Shown here: positions 8,501 to 14,039 of the stretch, one piece after another | Layout of the letters: each line of letters opens with the position of its first letter | Numbering within the stretch: the stretch's first letter is position 1 | Source: Phoronis ovalis | Lineage: Eukaryota; Phoronida; Phoronidae | Assembly: GCA_028565635.1 (NCBI GenBank) | Contig: JAOXYB010034629.1 | Location: 1 to 14,039 of the forward strand | Length of the DNA: 14,039 nt | Reading direction: 5' to 3' | Notes under the pieces: model-generated | What the model saw: the letters and a program-made list of their open reading frames with translations, nothing else | What the model was told of the DNA's origin: nothing | The model's database searches: none | Position numbers and translations under genes: made by a program

Positions 8501-11500
8501 TATTTCCTTTACCAGAGAATTTAAATTTTGAAAATGATTAAATTTTGTTTTACAATAAGTTTCTGCTAATGAGACTGTAAAAAACAAGCTTTAGACAACT
8601 TGACAACAAGTATAAAGAACTGTTTCATAAATTCATGCTATACCCTTGTGACAGTATTTCAATGTCAGATGCTCCTCTGTGTTTGTTTTTATACTGTGAC
8701 ATTGACACTGTTATTGAATTGATATTATAATATTCACAACTTTTATGAATAATATTTATTTGACACAGTAAACACATTTTATAGTTTTACAAGGCTCAAC
8801 TACTCTACACTTATTAACAATGTATACAGAAATTCTAGATATGATATATTAGATCTAAATATATAAAATACATCAATGCTACCTAGTTCTATGCCAAGAG
8901 TTATACTTTGAATATTTGTTAATGAATATTGAGGTGCTCCAAATTACATCTAGGTTTTTTTGTTGAGAATTTCTCCGTGAATGTTTCGGTGATTTGGGTT
9001 TCTAGATAGGCAAAGTCTGAATAATTAAATTTTCATTTAGCTTCTGCTTCCTTAACTTATGTGACCAGGAAATATTCCTATTGCTATATATATTATAGTA
9101 AGACTTTTTTAACATTATTATTGAATTTTACAATTGTCTTGTGTCTGATTTGAAAATATTTTTGCAGAGATTCAGAAATCCAGAACTCTCCTACAGAACA
9201 GCACACTTCATTTAATTGTAAAGGTAAGTCTAATTATAAAGATATGGATTATTTTTAAGTAATTTAAAAAATTACTAAGGATTACAGAAGTAATCCGACC
9301 TCTAGCTGATGGTTTCCCCAAGCTGTGTAAACCCTAAAAACTTAATATGCATTACACACCTGGTTGGAAAAAGTCTACCCACCATTTCTACAAGTGCCAT
9401 GCCTAAGTATCATATCCAGTACTCAGTAAGGTATAAATTGGCATTTCACAGGCTTATAGGAATTTTATTTATAAACTTATTTTTTTTGTCTTCAGTAAAC
9501 AAAGCTGAGGAAGTACATAGATTAAAGTGGTTATGTTGAAACATTCCTTGGCTTTATATAAATTATTTCTAAAAGTCCATTACAAAATAATTTTGCTAAA
9601 CATGTCTTTGATAATACTTAAATACCCTGAATAATACTTAATTATCAACAAAATCCCATACAAATTATATTTATCAAACTGTGAAGATATCTGTCAGCTA
9701 TTACATTCTGATATTCAGAAAGGAATGCTTTCTGAGTTCTCTAATAGTTCATAAATTTAGACTTACTAATCCATATGCAGCAATTTAGACAGCACTTTAG
9801 TAAATTTCTTTCAATGAAATACATTTTATTTTTATTTTAATAAAATATGTTGATAATTGATAAGAATTTAATTATAAAATTTGTTCATCTTCAAACAAGA
9901 ATATATTTCTAAAAGAATAAACCTTGCACATAATGTATGTAAAATTGGAATTATGTATGCCTTAGAATGGATAAGAATGGATGGATTAATTTAGCTTTCA
10001 AAGAGATGTATTGTCCTGAATGCATCAAATGGTGTTTGAAAATATAGAGCAGTGTATTTGCTTTGCCTTTAAACTGACTTAACAATATCTAGTGGCATCA
10101 ATGTGGTTGTTAGGAAATGAATGATTGCACTTAATGGAGGAAATGTTGATGAAATGAAAGAGATTTTATATTGAAATGTTTTGTGCTCACCAGATTATTG
10201 AAAGCAGAAAGACACACATTGACACTATTTGATGGCATATTTAGAATATATTTTGAATAACAACAGCTGTGCTAATTTTTGGCTGAAGCCTAGAGAGTAA
10301 AAATAATATAACGATATTTTGCATCACGTATATATAATGGAAATAATTAAACTTCGCATAGAGACAAGACAGATTTCCTTTGGGAATATTGTAAAACAAT
10401 AATTGTTTGAAATGGGAAGCACCTGATTTTGTGAAGAAAACGAGTAATTTGATAAGTCCAAGATAACTGCTGTCTCACCAGGTACTATTGTCACAATCTG
10501 ATTTTTCATTGTTGTTGTTGTATGTATATATATTAATGTATACATTCTTGCAGGTGTAAGAAGTAAGATGTCACAGAGCAGTTTAAACAGTCTGGAAGTC
10601 TCTGGCTGCGGAGGAGAAAGTGATCATAATGAAAAGTAAGAATTTAACATAGTACTTAGAAGTGCTATTTTTGTATTAATGGAAAAGTATTATTAAAATT
10701 TTAAAATAGATACATAATTTGAATTATATTATAATTTAAGTGAAATATGATAAGCCATGAAAAAAGGATTGATTGGAATATCTTGTAAATATTGATTGAA
10801 TCTTATGCTCAAGCACTTTCACAGGGAAGTGTCAAAGTATGAAGCTGGTGTAATATCTGCCATATTCCTAGCTTCTTCTTTTAATAACTGATCACAACAG
10901 AGGCATATATAGACAGCAACAAAAGTACACATTAATAGTGCCTTTGATGCAGTGTGTTTGTGGATGTATCACTCACACATGATTACATCTAATTAAATGC
11001 TTGTTAACCTCTGCTACTTGTCACTTTTACTAAGTAAGTTGATTATACTGTCATGTAATTGATTTTTCTGTGTATTTACTAAAGGCACAAAAAATATTGA
11101 CATTTCCAATTATGCACTGAATGTTTTACAGTGAAGCCTATAGTTTGTACTTTCTGCAGGAGCACTTGTTTTATAATAAATAATAAATAATTTATAGTAC
11201 AAGTATGTTCAATGTTTACATTTTCAGGCTAACAATTCAAAGTTGTGTAATCACTTGTGGTTTGCCATAATGTTTGTGTAACAATATCAATAATAATGAT
11301 TTTAGCAAGTGTATGCTATTTATAGCACTTCAATCTTTATCTTTGTTATCTTATAAAATATATTTTTGAATATTTAAAAATATTAATATTAACTATAATC
11401 AGGTGTCATAGATAATACTGAGATAATGAGCCATATTTGAGGTATTTTTTTCCAGAAATAATACTGAGATAATGAGCCATATTTGAAGGACTTTTCCAGA

Positions 11501-13685
11501 GATAATACTGAAATAATGAGCCATATTTGAGGTACTTTTTTCCAGAAATAGTACTGAGATGAGCCATATTTGAAGGACTTTTCCAGAGATAATACTGAGA
11601 TAATGAGCCATTTTTGAGGTACTTTTTTCCAGAGATAATACTGAGATAATGAGCCATATTTGTGAATTGCAAAATACTATCAAGAAACTTACTGATGAGA
11701 ATCTCAAACTACAAATTCAGCTGGAAGTATCTGATGACTCGGTACAAATCCTGACTAAAGATGTCGATAATCTCAAGAATAAGATCCATGGGTAAGCGTG
11801 CCAACTTTTCTAATGGTTTCTTTTGGCTTGTATTTTTATGCAAATCCTATGTTTTTTATGATTAAGATTGACTTTTGCAGTGCAAGTATGTATAATTAGT
11901 AATTTACAGTTTGAATTGGTGCTTTGATCAGTGCTTTGAGCATTTAGTCATAGTAGAAGGATCTTACGAAAGTAATAACTTGTATGCATGAACATGCAAC
12001 TTTACTTTTTGATGCTTCATGCATATAATAATAGGAACTGATAGATACGTAGAGTAGTTTAAAAATTTAATTCTTTTAACCAATTTGCAATTATCCACAA
12101 ATTATATGTAACTGAGGGCGGTCATTAACTTGGCTGTTAATTAGTGAAAAATATTTGCAATATAGATGAGAAAAAAAACTGTGCATTTTTCTTTTCATTA
12201 AATCAAATACAAGAACTTTCCGACAATGCACAAGTCAAACATTCTAACGTCAGTTGTAAAAATTGGAGATAAAACATAATAATTAATCTTTTGGGCTCCA
12301 TAGAGCACTACACTTAAACAAACGATTGCATACCTTTATTAAGTTTGATTGTCTCATTTCTGTCTCCTTGTTAAACAGTTTGTCAATCTTCAGTCCAGAA
12401 GTGCTCCCATGATGTAAAAATGGCAAGTTTTGGGCAAAGAAATTTAACTACATTTTTTTAAATCGTAAAGTTTGATGTTGTTAATCTTTTTTGAAGTTTA
12501 AAATATACTTGTGAAATTCAGCCACTTTTGCATTAAAAGATTAACAGCATCAAAAGTTGTGATTAAAGATCAGTGTGAGCAAACTGTACATGTAACTGAA
12601 AAATCAGAAGTATATTAATTGTTGCTTCCACTGAGTTATATCATTTTAAAGTTAGGTACTTTTAAAAGTACGTTTTTATCATCATAATAAAGGTGACCAC
12701 ATTGAAAATATTTGTGCAGTTCCGCTTGATTCTGTAATTACTACGAGAAAGAAATCAACAGTAAACTTTACTTTTCATCAGAATAATCTTTTATGATGCA
12801 AAATATGATCCTTTAAAAAAAGCCTTCTTACTTGAGGAATCGAGCCTAACTTAGTTAATGATGGTCCTTAAGTGTATTGCAAACCTGTAGACAAAGTATA
12901 ATTAATTAATGTAGGACATGACAACAATGTCAAGACATATCAAGCATGTAATAATGCTTTATGTGTTAATTACCTAAGTGGTTGTAGATGGTGATGTTTT
13001 CTGATGATCCTAGTATGCAGCCAAATAAGAATTCAAGTTACCCTGTATTTCCAAATTGTTTATTGTATTATATGACCTGCAACTTCTTGTTTATATATAT
13101 ACCACCTATAATTTAAATTTAAAATCTGTCAGCATGGAGCCATTGGTCAAAACCAACAGGGAGTTAGAGAATGAAATTGAAGAGTTACGAGCTAACTTGC
13201 TCTCAGAGAAAGAGAAATCAATAAAACTTGAGAAGAAACTATCTAATGTAGAGAAAGATTACACGGGATTGGATGATGATCTGGAGGATTTACAAGCTAA
13301 GGTATTATAAAATAATAATCTTTGTAGTACTATGTATTTTTTGCAATACTGTCAGAATAAAACTAAAACAATATTTTGCATGGTATGGTATTCAGTTTCA
13401 AGAACAGGTGGACTAATATTAGGTTTTAACTACCTTAGCTAAAATATTTCAACTTTGCTTACTTTACTTGATTTTCTTAATTAAGATTACATGTGTTAAA
13501 TGAAAGTAATGACATTATGATATATTTCTTTTAAAGCATCATTTGTTTATTCAAACAATGTCATTGTTATGTTACAGTAATTTTTAAATTTTGTGATTTT
13601 GTTTTAGTTGAATCAAACCTTGTCTGATTTGGAAAAAGCTCATAGAAGAGAATATGAAATGCAGACAGCACTTCATGAACAAAAG
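5366..13685 (+). CDS. KASH5-like: KASH5/IRAG2-family EF-hand and coiled-coil protein, 5' part (7 exons, 3' end outside window)
   Basis: Joining 5366-5572, 6837-6949, 9168-9223, 10554-10635, 11633-11791, 13133-13301 and 13608-13685 gives 288 open codons. Every junction is GT-AG and phase-compatible (0, 2, 1, 2, 2, 0). Residues 1-30 are acidic. About 31-106 form a degenerate EF-hand pair: a first loop at 43-54 starting DINNEGK, then LDPKGED and VDIDVYRNGMADWI. About 108-153 are a Ser/Gln-rich linker with SLNSLEVSGCGGE. From about 157 on, heptad-rich coiled coil runs to the edge. This order matches KASH5 (CCDC155) and IRAG2/LRMP. In KASH5 the EF-hand region recruits dynein light intermediate chain and a C-terminal KASH tail binds SUN proteins in the nuclear envelope; IRAG2 is an ER/nuclear-envelope protein that associates with IP3 receptors. 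The tail is not in this window, so membrane anchoring is inferred from the family. Confidence 0.8.
5889..6541. repeat. Outer inverted repeat, about 650 bp apart
   Basis: AATTTTGGGTGTT at 5889-5901 is perfectly inverted at 6529-6541. The adjoining TTGAAATGT (5907-5915) is inverted at 6520-6528. The two arms therefore span about 22-27 bp with a small length difference in the left arm. This could mark the ends of a non-autonomous element that encloses the palindrome at 5959-6135. Confidence 0.4.
5959..6135. mobile_element. MITE-like palindrome, 177 bp
   Basis: The left arm at 5959-5994 starts GTTGAAA and continues AATAATCTTTACATATATCT. It pairs with the right arm at 6097-6135, which starts TAGATATATATGTAAAG and ends TTTCAAC, with one 2-nt TA indel and a few mismatches in the middle. 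The loop is about 100 nt of AT-rich DNA. The arms are long enough to form a stable hairpin in the intron RNA. The size and structure fit a MITE, with no coding capacity. Confidence 0.55.
6837..6949 (+). CDS. Coding exon 2: EF-hand 2 region (residues 70-107)
   Basis: The exon begins in phase 0 after a TTCTAG acceptor. It encodes SKHNIDDLALILDPKGED followed by VGVDIDVYRNGMADWIKDI. The LDP.G...VD...Y...M..WI pattern is the most recognisable signature of this gene. It matches the second half of the EF-hand domain in KASH5 and IRAG2, where the short LDP-G segment replaces a normal second calcium loop and the exon ends in a conserved Trp-Ile helix. It ends in phase 2 inside the codon for R107 at an ATAAG|GTGAGT donor. 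The first two bases of the codon (AG) come from this exon and the third from exon 3. Confidence 0.85.
8282..8386. repeat. Compound microsatellite (GA)n then (TG/TA)n
   Basis: A purine tract of GGGAGA and GAGA units (8283-8313) is followed by mixed GTGT and TATA units to about 8386. It is simple-sequence DNA inside intron 2 and probably length-polymorphic. Confidence 0.9.
8451..8541 (+). other. Candidate alternative terminal exon in intron 2 (speculative)
   Basis: A strong acceptor (CTTGTTTTCTCAG, ending at 8450) is followed by a frame that continues in phase 2 from exon 2. AG plus G restores an Arg codon, then 29 codons (LNNELADFYKNILVNILF and onward) run to TAA at 8539-8541. If used, it would give a short protein of the EF-hand region with a new tail and no coiled coil. 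No canonical AATAAA is seen close downstream and no donor ends the segment as an internal exon. Many acceptors were scanned, so an in-phase open frame could be chance. Confidence 0.2.
9168..9223 (+). CDS. Coding exon 3: linker (residues 107-126)
   Basis: This 56-nt exon follows the acceptor TTTTTGCAG and ends at a consensus donor, AAAG|GTAAGT. It completes R107 and encodes a polar linker beginning DSEIQNSPTEQHTSFNCK, with no predicted domain. It starts in phase 2 and ends in phase 1, inside the codon for G126. Assignment rests on the splice signals, phase agreement on both sides and position between the EF-hand and the Ser-rich linker. Confidence 0.8.
9224..10553 (+). other. Intron 3 (1330 nt)
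   Basis: AT-rich with no supported exon. A frame at 9309-9539 on the plus strand has no recognisable motif and is probably chance. A short TTG/GTT repeat and TATA-rich tract (10509-10535) precede the acceptor. Confidence 0.75.
10554..10635 (+). CDS. Coding exon 4: Ser-rich linker (residues 126-153)
   Basis: The acceptor ACATTCTTGCAG precedes an 82-nt exon that encodes VRSKMSQSSLNSLEVSGCGG then ESDHNE, ending in phase 2 within K153 at AAAA|GTAAGA. The SLE..G.GGE segment followed by acidic residues resembles the stretch just before the coiled coil in KASH5. The many Ser residues make it a plausible phosphorylated hinge, which is inference only. Confidence 0.8.
10636..11632 (+). other. Intron 4 (997 nt), ending in tandem copies of its own acceptor
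   Basis: The first 760 nt are ordinary AT-rich intron. The last 230 nt are five tandem units that copy the 3' splice site and exon start (11410-11632, listed separately). A possible original branch-point region, TTAACTATAATCAG, lies at 11389-11402, just before the array. Confidence 0.75.
11410..11662 (+). repeat. Minisatellite spanning the intron 4 / exon 5 boundary (5 units plus exon copy)
   Basis: Units are 11410-11455 (46 bp), 11456-11499 (44), 11500-11545 (46), 11546-11586 (41), 11587-11632 (46), then a 30-bp copy at 11633-11662 that is the real start of exon 5. Each complete unit is about 30 nt of exon-like sequence (AGATAATACTGAGATAATGA then GCCATATTTG) plus 14-16 nt of acceptor (GGTACTTTTTTCCAG or GGACTTTTCCAG). 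So each of the five units ends in a usable-looking CAG acceptor. The units alternate in type, giving a 90-bp dimer. The 41-bp unit is a 44-bp unit minus AAT. Duplication of the boundary, followed by dimer-wise amplification, explains the pattern. Confidence 0.93.
11633..11791 (+). CDS. Coding exon 5: start of coiled coil (residues 153-206)
   Basis: The exon starts after the fifth and last acceptor, ACTTTTTTCCAG, at 11632. This is the only repeat acceptor whose downstream frame stays open, because here ATTTG is followed by TGAATTGC (Cys-Glu-Leu) rather than by the repeat junction with TGA. It encodes KDNTEIMSHICELQNTIKKL, then TDENLKLQIQLE and a further helix to H205. The heptad-like leucines and ENLKLQ resemble the start of the KASH5 coiled coil (GENAKLQ in the mammalian protein). 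It ends in phase 2 within G206 at CATGG|GTAAGC. Confidence 0.85.
11792..13132 (+). other. Intron 5 (1341 nt)
   Basis: AT-rich, with a GTAAGC donor and an acceptor AAATCTGTCAG. It holds an inverted repeat at 12471-12554 (listed separately). No exon or other feature is supported. Confidence 0.72.
12471..12554. repeat. Short inverted repeat (hairpin) in intron 5
   Basis: The 20-nt arm 12471-12490 (TTTGATGTTGTTAATCTTTT) is inverted at 12535-12554 with one mismatch, separated by 44 nt. Weaker pairing extends outward for about 10 nt on each side. It could be a small MITE remnant or a local hairpin. Confidence 0.55.
13133..13301 (+). CDS. Coding exon 6: coiled coil (residues 206-262)
   Basis: The exon completes G206 and encodes MEPLVKTNRELENEIEELRA then NLLSEKEKSIKLEKKLSNVE and a GLDDDLEDLQAK end. 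It is almost entirely charged with leucines or isoleucines at heptad spacing, the hallmark of a coiled coil. The acceptor is CTGTCAG and the donor is AAG|GTATTA, a weaker donor than the others. An ATG at 13056 in the same open frame lies within the intron and is not a likely start, because the exon joins in phase to exon 5. Confidence 0.85.
13302..13607 (+). other. Intron 6 (306 nt)
   Basis: The shortest intron here. It is AT-rich, with a GTATTA donor and an acceptor TGATTTTGTTTTAG. No other feature is seen. Confidence 0.78.
13608..13685 (+). CDS. Coding exon 7: coiled coil (residues 263-288)
   Basis: This 78-nt exon begins and ends in phase 0, so it could be skipped without changing the frame. 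It encodes LNQTLSDLEKAHRREYEMQT then ALHEQK, continuing the coiled coil. The acceptor is GTTTTAG and the donor is AAAAG|GTGAGA, a good match. The remaining exons, which should encode the rest of the coiled coil and any C-terminal membrane/KASH segment, lie beyond the right edge. Confidence 0.8.
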
Positions 13686-14039
13686 GTGAGATGATAATAA
13701 ATGATGATCACAAGAATATTTAAGAAAAACTATGAAGTTTATATAAATTATCTCTTTGTCAATATTTCAATGATTTTTTTTAAATATTTGTAACAGACTA
13801 AACTATTCAGAAACAATAATTGCTAGACTTGCTTAAGTCCTTGTGGACTTTAAAAAAAAATTTAATGCTTATTTCTCTTTTTTATGTATTTTACATCAGT
13901 GTTTTTAATTATCTTGCAAAATTTTTTTTTTTTTACTGTCATATATATGTTGGGTATTTGCTGTCCACAAGGACTTGTAAAGTTCGCAAGCCTTCCAGTG
14001 ATATGAATAATTCATGACCTTGTGACGTCATATTTAAAT
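13686..14039 (+). other. Start of intron 7, cut by the window edge
   Basis: AT-rich, with long T runs. It contains a MITE-like inverted repeat (13826-13992, listed separately). No in-phase exon with an open frame of useful length was found before the edge. Confidence 0.6.
13826..13992. mobile_element. Small MITE-like element with inverted ends
   Basis: AAGTCCTTGTGGAC at 13835-13848 is perfectly inverted at 13963-13976, 114 nt apart. Outward of each core, GACTTGC (from about 13826) on the left and the complement of GGCTTGCGAACTTTAC on the right continue the similarity with a gap. The spacer is T-rich and non-coding. The element would form a hairpin in the pre-mRNA of intron 7. The exact ends and target duplication are not clear. 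Confidence 0.5.

Larger units (their letters stand above)
6950..9167 (+). other. Intron 2 (2218 nt)
   Basis: This is the largest intron in the window, from GTGAGT to an acceptor ATATTTTTGCAG. It is AT-rich throughout. It contains a compound microsatellite (8282-8386) and one in-phase candidate terminal exon (8451-8541). Nothing else is seen; the remaining stretch has stops in all frames. Confidence 0.75.

Noticed and set aside
9496-9539. Possible alternative exon in intron 3 after TTTTGTCTTCAG, 14 codons to TGA
   Set aside because: In phase, but too short to distinguish from chance. No poly(A) evidence or family similarity.
11399-11707. Two overlapping minus-strand open frames (102 and 88 codons) with repeated SIISGK-like segments
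   Set aside because: They are by-products of the minisatellite. A 90-bp dimer without minus-strand stops in these frames stays open however often it repeats. There are no splice or initiation signals and no family match.
13056-13132. Extension of exon 6 upstream to an ATG at 13056
   Set aside because: The upstream part is hydrophobic, unlike the coiled coil that follows. A CTGTCAG acceptor at 13132 joins in phase to exon 5, so the extension is intronic.
13797-13826. Possible terminal exon after the acceptor ATATTTGTAACAG, adding nine codons before TAG
   Set aside because: In phase but very short, overlapping the start of a MITE-like element, and it would end the protein in mid coiled coil. 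No family support.
1-14039. CRISPR arrays, tRNA, rRNA or bacterial operons
   Set aside because: No regularly spaced direct repeats with unique spacers, no cloverleaf-like tRNA and no rRNA motif noticed. The DNA is intron-bearing eukaryotic sequence.

Overview
The window looks like animal nuclear DNA. It is strongly AT-rich, has no prokaryote-like gene packing, contains GT-AG introns of 0.3-2.2 kb, and carries several short inverted-repeat (MITE-like) elements plus simple repeats. The one gene that can be recognised belongs to a metazoan family. The style of the repeats suggests a non-vertebrate, perhaps marine, animal, but the sequence does not fix the species.

Layout. Positions 1-690 are a less AT-rich block of unknown nature, perhaps an interspersed repeat or a decayed exon/UTR. 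From 690 to about 5290 the DNA is AT-rich and mostly non-coding. It holds a 705-bp element with matching 26-bp terminal inverted repeats (2085-2789) and two or three weak candidate exons (1659-1724, 3505-3593, from 3686). From about 5295 to beyond the right edge runs a plus-strand gene. Seven coding exons join in a consistent reading frame (5366-5572, 6837-6949, 9168-9223, 10554-10635, 11633-11791, 13133-13301, 13608-13685) and encode the first 288 residues of an EF-hand plus coiled-coil protein. The order and spacing of motifs match the KASH5 (CCDC155) / IRAG2 (LRMP, Jaw1) family. These are nuclear-envelope or ER tail-anchored proteins; KASH5 links the envelope to dynein. The C-terminal membrane anchor and KASH tail would lie beyond the window.

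The most unusual feature is at the start of coding exon 5. A minisatellite (11410-11662) has copied the intron/exon boundary itself: five complete tandem units, each carrying a full polypyrimidine-CAG splice acceptor and a copy of the first 30 nt of the exon, followed by the real exon as the sixth copy. All five acceptors would keep the reading frame phase, but the first four lead to a TGA at the tenth complete codon after the junction. Only the last gives the full protein. The units alternate between two types, forming a 90-bp higher-order repeat. The gene's leader also carries two short uORFs, the second ending one base before the start codon. Introns 1, 5 and 7 hold inverted-repeat elements, and intron 2 holds a microsatellite and one in-phase candidate alternative terminal exon.
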